The notes beneath the pieces are model-generated. The model ran no database searches. It was not told the origin of the DNA and saw only the letters and a program-made list of their open reading frames with translations. This document shows, piece by piece, positions 22,010 to 33,357 of a stretch of 64,000 nt of DNA; position 1 is the first letter of the stretch, and each line of letters starts with the position of its first letter. Source of the stretch: Magicicada septendecula (Eukaryota > Arthropoda > Insecta > Hemiptera > Cicadidae); assembly GCA_034769895.1 (NCBI GenBank), contig CM068367.1, forward strand, positions 1,315,673,046 to 1,315,737,045. Direction: 5' to 3'. Position numbers and translations under genes: made by a program.

Positions 22010-22707
22010 GAGTGATAATGAAATTTTATGGGGAATAGAATATAATAATGATGGAATGATAGTGTGTGTTAAAGGATTAAAGACAGTGTGTAGAGAGAGT
22101 ATAATTGTAAAAGAATTGCAGGGGTTAGATTTTCCCCTTAATGGTGTATTTGGGGGTGATGTACATGTTTTTAGGAAGGATGAGAGTGCCTTCGATGTAG
22201 ATTTGGGAGACAAAAGGTCTGCAAATAGTTGTCCCTGGATTTTTTGTGCACCTGATAGGTGGTGCGAGAATAAAGTTGTAGTGCCCTATGCAACTATAGA
22301 GAGAGAGAATGTAGCTTGGTGTGATAAGAGAGAGATGTTCTAAAAGTGAGAGATATTGTGAGAGAAAAAGAGAAGTAGAGATTTTTAAGATATGTAGAGA
22401 TTATGAAGAGTTTATGGAAAGGTTAGGTGGAGAGAGAAGTGAAAATAAATATAATAAAAACTTACCTTGTATTGAAACTGAGGTAGTAGGAGATGATGTT
22501 GATAACAATGATAATATAAAATACCGAATTATGACTGATTATACAGGAGGTGACAGGACAATGACCAATCATGACAGGTTATATGAGGCTGAGAATAATG
22601 ATAAAAATTTGAATTGTATATGTATGTATAATGATAAGATAAAATATTCAATATTAAACAATGTATATAGTTTTAAGATTCGACTATTATTTGACGATGG
22701 AGGGTAA
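22010..22707 (+). pseudogene. Unrecognised ORFs of LTR element 1
   Basis: One frame, with an ATG at 22056 and open upstream from SDNEILWGIEY, runs to 22343. It includes LQGLDFPLNGVFGGDVHVF and CPWIFCAPDRWCENKVVVPY, a compact, Cys- and Trp-containing region that looks like real protein. A second frame (22321-22707) follows with an acidic, Asn-rich product (KICRDYEEFMERLGGE, DDVDNNDNIKYRIM). A frameshift near 22330 may join them. I recognise no gag, protease or polymerase motif. The two may be remnants of an accessory or gag-derived polyprotein. Confidence 0.35.
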
Positions 22708-23157
22708 ACATTTTATTGTGTTTATGAACATTTAATTATGTGAACAGTGTTTTTTAGGATGGACTGTTTATGACTGATTATGGTAAATGATTAACGATAA
22801 TGTGGATTGTATATTTTTTGTGTATTAATGTCAGTGTATTTGTGTATTTTTGCTGTTGTGTATTTTATGTATTGTTTTACGGCAGAATTTTAAATAATTT
22901 AAGGAAGTTGATGATGAATTTAAATGATATTAGGAGATTTAGATTCTAATGGTTAGTAAATGATTATATATTTGGATATTGAGAGGTATTGTTGTTAGTA
23001 GGTAAGTGATGAATTTTCTAGTGGTATATTAAGGTTAAATGTTGTAAAGAGGTTTGGGTAATAATGATAAATAAGGGCATTGGAGTTAGTTAAATACAGT
23101 TAATGGGAGTTAGTGAAAATAAGAATGTTGAGATACAGATAATATATAAAGAGGTGT

Positions 23158-23189
23158 TGTAACCCCTCTTTAACTTAAGCAGTAAAAAA

Positions 23190-23221
<32 letters not shown>

Positions 23222-26200
23222 GTAAAAAGGGGCCACAAGTTAATTATAACTAGGCTAAGGCCTAGAGAAGCCAAAAATGCGCTGGATCCAGTGAGACGGG
23301 ACTTGCAATGAAAACTCAAGAATTAAACAATTAACAAATCCTTTTATTATTCTATCTCAGTAAACAATTAATAATAAAATAAATAAACCCAACAGTAATC
23401 TATAATTCCCCTTAAATAGTTAATTAAATCAAGTATACTTTCTCAACAAGGCCACCTGAAAATATTTATTGAAACCAAGAAAATAATTTGCTATGTCACT
23501 CTACCAAAGAATTGAAATTTAAAACCATAACTAACCTTGAAATAAAGCTTCCATTAAAATATTAATAAAATATAAAATTTATTTTATATGTTCCTTTTAG
23601 AATGCTTCATATAACTTAATGAAGATAAATGGTATAGATTCCTTGCTAATATTAATTATAATAATAATTACTCAAACAAATCAAATAAATTTTAAAGGGT
23701 GACAATTCATATACTTGTTATAAGGTTAAATAAAATAAATTATTTCCTTAAAGAAATGATCAGCAATGATTAATTGAGATAGAATACCTGTTATAAAAAA
23801 TGAAAAGGATATACCTACATGACTCCATGTATTAACTTTCTTTAATAAAAAGACATCGAACAAATAAAACCCTATATCTAAAGTCCCCACCAAAATACAC
23901 TAAATGCATAATACTTATAACCCCCAAAAGGTACACACAAATATACAAACATAACAGGTTCCACAATACAAATACATTATACAATAGTACACAATAAAAT
24001 ATACATAAAGGTCTCTCTTGCCACGCCCTATTTATATTACCCCCATGGTGTATATAAATTCTTACTTTTCTTTCTTTTATAATTATCCCTGTTAGGATTA
24101 CAAATTTATTTTTATATTACCCTCATGGTGTGGGTTGATTACACATCAGGTGTATTAGATAATGCTTAAGCATACAGTAGTCCCCAGGACATAATAAAAT
24201 TCAAAACTAAGTGCCTAAGTGCCTAATGCAGTTATACCATACTGCCCTTCTGGGCTCTATAACAGTGAGAAATTAAAAATATTTAAAATAATTAACGCCC
24301 CCCAGTTATCATAAATAATTTAAAGAATTTATATATACTGAAACATTGCCAAATAATAAAATTAGAAATATTGCATAATATTATAACCCTATGAAAAAAT
24401 ACACTTGGCTCAGAGACGGACATGTTAATAGCTTGATGATTCATCTTTCAACTTGTCTCAACAAACAAGTTGAAAGGTGTTTCGACATGCATTCCTTCTG
24501 GTTGAAACTTGTTGAAAATGCACCTACCTCCCCAGTAATTTTTATACAAATGAATTAAACTGATTTTTAAATTAAGAAAATATATATATACTACTGAATT
24601 AAACACGATAAATTACTAATAGCCAGAATGACTTAAAATCTGTAAAGAAACCCCTATAATGAAATAAGTGGAAATCTATGTTGAATGTTGCATTGTAATC
24701 ATGCCAGTCTCTGAGTTGACAATTTTTACCAGAAATATACTGAAATTTACAATTAATTTAGCACCCAGTCCACACACTAAACTGTCCCATCAATTGGGGA
24801 TCTTAATAATGTTTAAAACTTGAAATGTTGTAGTTGATAGATATATATAACTGGTCACTGGGTATGATTGAGTGTTGACTCTATGTGTAATTAATAATTG
24901 GTTTTGTATCACCTGATTTCATCCATGAAGGGTTTTTATTGAGGTGACGATCTCGTGGCCGACATTTTAGGTGTTGGTGTGGTCCTCAAAACCCCTCCGG
25001 TATCGAAGATGAGAGCTTATGATGTTCATAGTTCAGCCATGTAGTAGGCCTTTTTCTCGTCTATATCGGTGAACCCTAATTACACCATTATATTTTTTTT
25101 AGTCAGAGTACACACCACAATGCCCCACTAAATTTTGCACACCCTCCAAAATACATATATATAAAGTCAACACCGCTATTGAGCTACTTAATTAAACTTG
25201 ATAAAATTTATATGGCCAACATGCCTTATTTGAAAATCTTTATAACAGTAATTCTTCCTAATATTAACTTCACCTAATGTGAGTTACCTTGTTTGCAATT
25301 TGACAATTAATTATGGCTTTGTACCATCTCATAAACTTTATACTTAGTGTGAATATGTAGATACCACGTGGTTAAGACTTTGTTTCGAATACATAGTTTT
25401 TTTATTACAGAGAATAATATGAATTGGACATTATTTACTTTCAAAACGTGCCTGAGTAAGTTACCAGATATTAAAAAGTTTTACTGTTAATTGTAGGAAA
25501 ACTTGTATGCCATCCAAAGCAACTACGCATTGTTAAAATAACCTACATCAATGTAACACGAATCTCATTACATCGATGTTAGATAAATTTTAAACTTAAA
25601 TATTTTGTATTCAATATACTTTACTTTTTAGTGCCGAAATTCTGACACTTGAATGGAATGTTTTATGAAGTTTTAAAAACTTTACCAACAAATTGCGTAT
25701 TGCACAAGTGCACGAGGCCGTAATAGGTGAATAGAATCAACTTACTTAGGCTTATTAAAAAAACAGTTTTCTCCAGTGAAATATTGTAGTTAATTAATAT
25801 GAAAGTAATCGAGACTTACCGCAGCCGTTTATAGATTTATCTCGACATAGTGTGAAGGCTTGTAGTTGTTGAAATCTTCATTTCTCTACCGGAGAAAAAA
25901 TGGCGTGACCGTCAGCCACGGAGTTATTTGGTGAGAACACTTGAAAAGAAGAATCGGCTCCTTCTCCGTTTGCGTACCGTACTTCTCGCCAGAAAGCAGC
26001 ACCTGGAGTTTTCATACCGCGGGCAGGCGGCAGGTGCCAACACCGATCACGCAGTGTAGACTAGAGATCGGTAGGGCATATGTTCACGGGTAGGGTGCAG
26101 CACTAATTACCGCATTGTAATTCCGTACTGCCTATAACTACATGCCGTATATTCTGTTATTTCGTGCAGTCTTTCCGCGAGAGATCAGACCACTCTCCGA

Positions 26201-26245
26201 TTGTAAAATAACTGAAATCGCGCTGAATCTTACAGGTTCAGCACA
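23158..26245 (-). repeat. 3' LTR of LTR element 2
   Basis: Near identical to 27760-30831. I noticed only about five substitutions by eye plus a longer poly-T (23190-23221) in this copy. No coding region recognised inside. Confidence 0.9.
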
Positions 26246-27759
26246 CCCTTACCCCAAAAGGGCAACTTAGTTGCCCCAACGTTAAAGGCCAGGAGGGTAC
26301 CCTGCAGTGTACCTCTCCTCAAAACAAACCGGTGGACGTCGTGGTTAGGTTGGCTCAGCTGAGCTCGCTCTCAGGAGAACAGATTCTCAGAAGGAAAACG
26401 AAAGAGACGAAAGAAGATATGTATTATGTAAGTGTGCGGGTGCTGCACGCTGACCTGATCAGGGTCAGCCCACAGCAAAAGAGAGAGACAGCTAAAAGGA
26501 CTAAAGAAAGATTACGGACCCTATCAAGAGCACCCTCTGAGTTCTGACCTCCCAAGGCCTCCCCAAACTGAGACCCAACTAAATACCTGCTCAGGGCAAC
26601 AACTACCCCCCCCTTTCTTACCGGATTGGAAAATCACCACGCCTATGCAACCATCCCCACGCGACCCTCTCCGCCAGGCCAACTCCACAGGACCGCCCCA
26701 ACACGTCACCCTCTCTGGTGACCACCACCTACTCCTCCTGCTGCCACTCACATACGCGTCCGAAGACCAAAACAAGGTAACTAATACCTTGATATGTGAG
26801 TGCCCATAACACTACTGTCCACATCTGGACTGACCAGCCATATGCTGCAAAACAAGGCATCACAAATCCTTGACATATCTAACTGGTCGTTAAAAAAAAC
26901 ATCCCTATACTAGGGCGGACGGCCCCTATTAGCCGGACAGAGAAAACCGCATAGAGGGCACGCGAACATCAATCCCTTCACTTGGTCTTCAATACTGCAG
27001 AACTAACGAGGGGGGGTTTGCTTCCGCACGGCAACGTCGAATAACCTACTCTATTCAACATTACCTACCACAGAAACCAACTAGGGAATGCGGCATGGCC
27101 CCTACCTCTTCAATGATTAACCAAACATAACACTCACAAAACACCTAACACTTACAACCATAATGACAATAATAAGACAGGAATAAGAAAACTCAAGTAC
27201 TCTATCTTCCATTAAGTAAACTGTGGGTCCACCTACCGATGCGAGAAACCAGCCCACTAACTGAACAGCTCTCACTCGATTACACTAGACAAAAGGAACG
27301 CGACACACACACAACACGAAAAAAAAAACACCGACCAACGAAAATTTATTTTAACAATTACTCATGTTACTTCGGCTACCATTTATCGGAAGAAACCGAC
27401 TGCCGATCGGGCCATACCGCATAATTTAAAAAACAACACCTCCCCAAATATGGGCAAGGTAATACTCCAACCACCCAAGCACCGAACTGCGATAAGTCCC
27501 TTTTCCCCAGGGATTTCCCCTTCTAAAATTTCTCACCACGTGGCACTATCAACTATTCAAGGTGGGCAAGTACATATACATATATCTCAAAACCTTAAAA
27601 CTAACAAAAATATTTTCAACTTTAGATATAGGGCCTTTTAAAATTTTTCTAAGTTCTATTTGCACTTAACATTGTGGGAGTTCCAAAATGTTTCCTAAGT
27701 TTGCAAGCCCCGTCACACCCACAGGTTGACCCTAATCGTAACCACGCTCTGCTACCAAA
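26246..27759 (-). other. Internal region of LTR element 2, no recognisable gene
   Basis: More G+C-rich than the LTRs. Small open frames exist on both strands (for example 26524-26775 on -, 26332-26547 on +), but none shows gag, protease or polymerase motifs. The left end, next to the 3' LTR, reads on - GGGGTAAGGG before TGTGCTG and can serve as a polypurine tract. Confidence 0.6.
27736..27757 (-). promoter_or_regulatory. Primer-binding site, initiator tRNA-Met type
   Basis: On -, TGGTAGCAGAGCGTGGTTAC starts two bases from the LTR. The animal initiator tRNA-Met complement begins TGGTAGCAGAG and continues TGGTT after two bases, so the match is close. This fixes the element's orientation. Confidence 0.72.
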
Positions 27760-30700
27760 TGTAACCCCTCTTTAACTTAAGCAGTAAAAAAAAAGATTTT
27801 TTTTTTTTTAAAGAGGGGCCACAAGTTAATTATAACTAGGCTAAGGCCTAGAGAAGCCAAAAATGCGCTGGATCCAGTGAGACGGGACTTGCAATGAAAA
27901 CTCAAGAATTAAACAATTAACAAATCCTTTTATTATTCTATCTCAGTAAACAATTAATAATAAAATAAATAAATCCAACAGTAATCTATAATTCCCCTTA
28001 AATAGTTAATTAAATCAAGTATACTTTCTCAACAAGGCCACCTGAAAATATTTATTGAAACCAAGAAAATAATTTGCTATGTCACTCTACCAAAGAATTG
28101 AAATTTAAAACCATAACTAACCTTGAAATAAAGCTTCCATTAAAATATTAATAAAATATAAAATTTATTTTATATGTTCCTTTTAGAATGCTTCATATAA
28201 CTTAATGAAGATAAATGGTATAGATTCCTTGCTAATATTAATTATAATAATAATTACTCAAACAAATCAAATAAATTTTAAAGGGTGACAATTCATATAC
28301 TTGTTATAAGGTTAAATAAAATAAATTATTTCCTTAAAGAAATGATCAGCAATGATTAATTGAGATAGAATACCTGTTATAAAAAATGAAAAGGATATAC
28401 CTACATGACTCCATGTATTAACTTTCTTTAATAAAAAGACATCGAACAAATAAAACCCTATATCTAAAGTCCCCACCAAAATACACTAAATGCATAATAC
28501 TTATAACCCCCAAAAGGTACACACAAATATACAAACATAACAGGTTCCACAATACAAATACATTATACAATAGTACACAATAAAATATACATAAAGGTCT
28601 CTCTTGCCACGCCCTATTTATATTACCCCCATGGTGTATATAAATTCTTACTTTTCTTTCTTTTATAATTATCCCTGTTAGGATTACAAATTTATTTTTA
28701 TATTACCCTCATGGTGTGGGTTGATTACACATCAGGTGTATTAGATAATGCTTAAGCATACAGTAGTCCCCAGGACATAATAAAATTCAAAACTAAGTGC
28801 CTAAGTGCCTAATGCAGTTATACCATACTGCCCTTCTGGGCTCTATAACAGTGAGAAATTAAAAATATTTAAAATAATTAACGCCCCCCAGTTATCATAA
28901 ATAATTTAAAGAATTTATATATACTGAAACATTGCCAAATAATAAAATTAGAAATATTGCATAATATTATAACCCTATGAAAAAATACACTTGGCTCAGA
29001 GACGGACATGTTAATAGCTTGATGATTCATCTTTCAACTTGTCTCAACAAACAAGTTGAAAGGTGTTTCGACATGCATTCCTTCTGGTTGAAACTTGTTG
29101 AAAATGCACCTACCTCCCCAGTAATTTTTATACAAATGAATTAAACTGATTTTTAAATTAAGAAAATATATATATACTACTGAATTAAACACGATAAATT
29201 ACTAATAGCCAGAATGACTTAAAATCTGTAAAGAAACCCCTATAATGAAATAAGTGGAAATCTATGTTGAATGTTGCATTGTAATCATGCCAGTCTCTGA
29301 GTTGACAATTTTTACCAGAAATATACTGAAATTTACAATTAATTTAGCACCCAGTCCACACACTAAACTGTCCCATCAATTGGGGATCTTAATAATGTTT
29401 AAAACTTGAAATGTTGTAGTTGATAGATATATATAACTGGTCACTGGGTATGATTGAGTGTTGACTCTATGTGTAATTAATAATTGGTTTTGTATCACCT
29501 GATTTCATCCATGAAGGGTTTTTATTGAGGTGACGATCTCGTGGCCGACATTTTAGGTGTTGGTGTGGTCCTCAAAACCCCTCCGGTATCGAAGATGAGA
29601 GCTTATGATGTTCATAGTTCAGCCATGTAGTAGGCCTTTTTCTCGTCTATATCGGTGAACCCTAATTACACCATTATATTTTTTTTAGTCAGAGTACACA
29701 CCACAATGCCCCACTAAATTTTGCACACCCTCCAAAATACATATATATAAAGTCAACACCGCTATTGAGCTACTTAATTAAACTTGATAAAATTTATATG
29801 GCCAACATGCCTTATTTGAAAATCTTTATAACAGTAATTCTTCCTAATATTAACTTCACCTAATGTGAGTTACCTTGTTTGCAATTTGACAATTAATTAT
29901 GGCTTTGTACCATCTCATAAACTTTATACTTAGTGTGAATATGTAGATACCACGTGGTTAAGACTTTGTTTCGAATACATAGTTTTTTTATTACAGAGAA
30001 TAATATGAATTGGACATTATTTACTTTCAAAACGTGCCTGAGTAAGTTACCAGATATTAAAAAGTTTTACTGTTAATTGTAGGAAAACTTGTATGCCATC
30101 CAAAGCAACTACGCATTGTTAAAATAACCTACATCAATGTAACACGAATCTCATTACATCGATGTTAGATAAATTTTAAACTTAAATATTTTGTATTCAA
30201 TATACTTTACTTTTTAGTGCCGAAATTCTGACACTTGAATGGAATGTTTTATAAAGTTTTAAAAACTTTACCAACAAATTGCATATTGCACAAGTGCACG
30301 AGGCCGTAATAGGTGAATAGAATCAACTTACTTAGGCTTATTAAAAAAACAGTTTTCTCCAGTGAAATATTGTAGTTAATTAATATGAAAGTAATCGAGA
30401 CTTACCGCAGCCGTTTATAGATTTATCTCGACATAGTGTGAAGGCTTGTAGTTGTTGAAATCTTCATTTCTCTACCGGAGAAAAAATGGCGTGACCGTCA
30501 GCCACGGAGTTATTTGGTGAGAACACTTGAAAAGAAGAATCGGCTCCTTCTCCGTTTGCGTACCGTACTTCTCGCCAGAAAGCAGCACCTGGAGTTTTCA
30601 TACCGCGGGCAGGCGGCAGGTGCCAACACCGATCACGCAGTGTAGACTAGAGATCGGTAGGGCATATGTTCACGGGTAGGGTGCAGCACTAATTACCGCA

Positions 30701-30831
30701 TTGTAATTCCGTACTGCCTATAACTACATGCCGTATATTCTGTTATTTCGCGCAGTCTTTCCGCGAGAGATCAGACCACTCTCCGATTGTAAAATAACTG
30801 AAATCGCACTGAATCTTACAGGTTCAGCACA
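27760..30831 (-). repeat. 5' LTR of LTR element 2
   Basis: Pairs with 23158-26245. TG...CA borders and the GTGT duplication define the ends. It contains a short palindromic cluster (CAACTTGT...ACAAGTTGAAA near 29035-29060) present in both copies. Confidence 0.9.
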
Positions 30832-30835
30832 GTGT

Positions 30836-32112
30836 TAGATATTTTAGGGACACAGTAGTTAGTGATAATATGTAGAGAGTTGAGTAATGTGAATGGTATA
30901 TATATATTTGTTGATGGTGATATTTTGTAATAAGGGTATTGGTGTAGGGAGTCTGCAACGAAAGGTGTTGGGACAGGAAAAGACCGTTGTGTGCCGGAAA
31001 GGGTTATCTGAAAGGGTCAGGAACCGATGAAGGAATGAGCATAGATAGGGAACACACATACTAGTACAAAAAATGAGCGGTGCCAGAGGATTTAAATGGG
31101 ATTTGTGAAGGGGGTTATTATAGAGATATTGGTGTCATAATATGTTAATGGTTAGAAGCGGTTGTTAGTGGAAAAAAAAGGGGTAGTAAGGTTAGGTTGA
31201 CAAATGCCAAAATAAGATATAGAAAATAGTGAATAATAGAGAGTCACCCAAACTAATAAGGATAAAAAGGGTTAGAAAAAGGAAAATTCATGGTAGGAAG
31301 GTAATTGTAACAGAAAGGTAAGGATAAATTTGAAATTGTTGTATAGAATCTAACGAATGTCAAATAATTAAAAGTTAATAGAGAATTGTTGATAGTAATG
31401 AGGTGATATAGTTTTGGTACAAGTCATGTAAATGTAAATTGTTTAATGTAAATGTAACAATGTTAATGTGTAAGGTTCAATGTTCTATGATGTTTTTATT
31501 ATGTTGATGGTACAATAGTGTGTGTGGTCAGGAGGTCGCTACAGGGGTAACGACAGTAACAAATGTTAAAGAATAGTAGATTTTAAATGTTGAAAGTATA
31601 AAGGTACCAATGGTGTTGAGCAAAATATAGTATGATATCAGCTGCAAAAGGTATAAAATGATTATAAGTTGAGTAATAAGATTTAAATAATAAACTTGTC
31701 TGCCATAGTAGTTGTAGGTTGAATTTTATAGTAATAGATAGGTGATGGTGTTTTGGGGAATCTCAAAGAATTGTTTATGTATTGTGTTATTTATAGGGAT
31801 ATATATATTTTTTTCTCTTAGGGAGTAGATTGATTTTAGTGTGGATGAAAAATCAGTTTTGAATTCTTGTTGTTTTGGAGAGATTAATTGAACAAGCCTA
31901 TGCCTCAGACACAAACCAATGCACCTAAAAGGAAACATATCAGTTGTAGGTATGGAAGTATATTATGGACCAAGGATAAGTGATGATAAATTTTGATATA
32001 TTAACGTTACAGGGGGTTGTGGTGACATATCTGAACCGATCTTTTAGAAAAGTGTGAACGAGTCAATGAAAGTTTTTATGTTTCGACATAAAATCTTTCA
32101 TTGAGGGGGTTT
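30836..32112 (+). other. 3' internal non-coding part of LTR element 1
   Basis: No ORF with family features. It ends with a strong hairpin (32064-32103) and a purine tract, GAGGGGG, before the 3' LTR, the expected place of the plus-strand primer. Confidence 0.6.
32064..32103 (+). repeat. 18-bp stem hairpin with TTCG loop beside the polypurine tract
   Basis: CAATGAAAGTTTTTATGT and ACATAAAATCTTTCATTG pair with one mismatch around TTCG. It sits directly before GAGGGGG and the 3' LTR. A UUCG loop is exceptionally stable in RNA. Confidence 0.8.
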
Positions 32113-32182
32113 TGTGACAGTACAATAATCTCGATGTCAGAATTATGGTATGAGTGGTAACAAATTATCGGATTTTATTGTA

Positions 32183-32228
<46 letters not shown>

Positions 32229-33357
32229 ACACACACACACATATGCATGGAGAGAACAATTTCCTTTGTGAAGAGACAACTACGCATATTCAAATAGATC
32301 ACCACGATTCCAAGGTCAGGAGCCAACGTGCAGAGATGAACATACGAAATGGCCATCCAAGTGGAAATAGATCGTAAATAGGCACTCTTATTGGTCCAGA
32401 AGACGGGACGTCATTAAAATAAGTGATGACCTAACAAACAATGACATGACAACAGGGCGTGAGCCAATTCCGAACAATAGACAATGACGTGGATGCGCTA
32501 ACACATACACAAAATATGTGCTTTGCATCTTCCCAGTTCCTTACAACTCATCAAGATGTCTACACGCTAAATTTGTGGCTGGCACAGTTTCACCAGTAAA
32601 AGTGTTCTTTTACTGATTTAAAATGTAATTAACAGTACAAGTAATGTAGCACAGTTAACTGCTACTTGAGATGTAATTAGATTCAGTGTAACAAGGGACA
32701 AAACGAGATTATGAGAGATGCCGAACACCTGGCCAAACGGAGAACATCGGAAGGGAGACCGCAACTAATAATCAGGAAAGTGCAAACTAATTAACTGTTA
32801 TTTTTTGGTGAAAATGAGCTCTAAATATAAATCCAAAATTTACAAAAGGTACCGATCATATAACATGGGGGAAAGAGTGTGTGTGTGTGCGTAAGAATAT
32901 GTTTGTACTCATAAATTATTAATCAGCAAATTGAGGCATTGGTTTCTGTCATTTATTAAAGAGAAATAATAACGAGAGAACTGCAGTCTCTTGGAGAGGT
33001 ATGGTAATAAACCAGACATACCATCAAATAATGAAATTAGTGTACTCAGTATTGATAGAGGAGTAGAAATCACGTAGCTAGTGATGGTAAGACGCCATTT
33101 TGTTGTATTGTAATATGTAACTCAGAAAAGGTATGATATTAAATTCAGTATATGTCCACACTAAAGTTGTTCAAATCATTGTTTCGTATACCTCTCTTGT
33201 TTCTAAATCTCGCTGCAACGAAACCCTGGACCCTAGAGAAGAAATTCAATTGGAATCTAAATCATGCACTAAAACCGAGAAATTTATGGTAAGTAGATGT
33301 TTGTTTTTTTATTGTATGTTATTACCATAAAATACAAGAATAAAATATGTGAAAAGT
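32113..33357 (+). repeat. 3' LTR of LTR element 1
   Basis: Matches 20134-21334. It carries an expanded CA microsatellite at about 32184-32252, with one internal TACA and a final TATG, which explains the greater length. Confidence 0.88.

Larger units (their letters stand above)
23158..30831 (-). mobile_element. LTR element 2, large-LTR non-autonomous (LARD-like)
   Basis: Two 3.07-3.09-kb LTRs (23158-26245 and 27760-30831) flank only 1,514 bp of internal DNA. GTGT duplicates at both sides (23154-23157 and 30832-30835). On the minus strand the LTR begins TGTGCTGAACC and ends GGGGTTACA. Two bases after the right-hand LTR comes TGGTAGCAGAGCGTGGTT, which matches the 3' end of animal initiator tRNA-Met well, so the element runs leftward. 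No gag or pol was recognised. Long LTRs with short non-coding interiors define LARD-like elements, moved by enzymes of a partner. Confidence 0.9.
20134..33357 (+). mobile_element. LTR element 1 (plus strand), itself split by LTR element 2
   Basis: The two LTRs (20134-21334 and 32113-33357) begin TGTGACAGTACAATAATC and end ATATGTGAAAAGT. The LTR order, a primer-site-like TTGGTGCCC after the left copy and a purine tract (GAGGGGG) before the right copy give plus orientation. With LTR element 2 (23158-30835) removed, only about 3.1 kb of internal DNA remains. It has a short gag-like ORF and broken unknown ORFs but no reverse transcriptase. It is probably non-autonomous. No target duplication is visible; direct joining of the flanks keeps the Helitron reading frame. 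Confidence 0.85.

Noticed and set aside
32150-32377. Thr-His repeat ORF
   Set aside because: Translation of a CA microsatellite inside an LTR.
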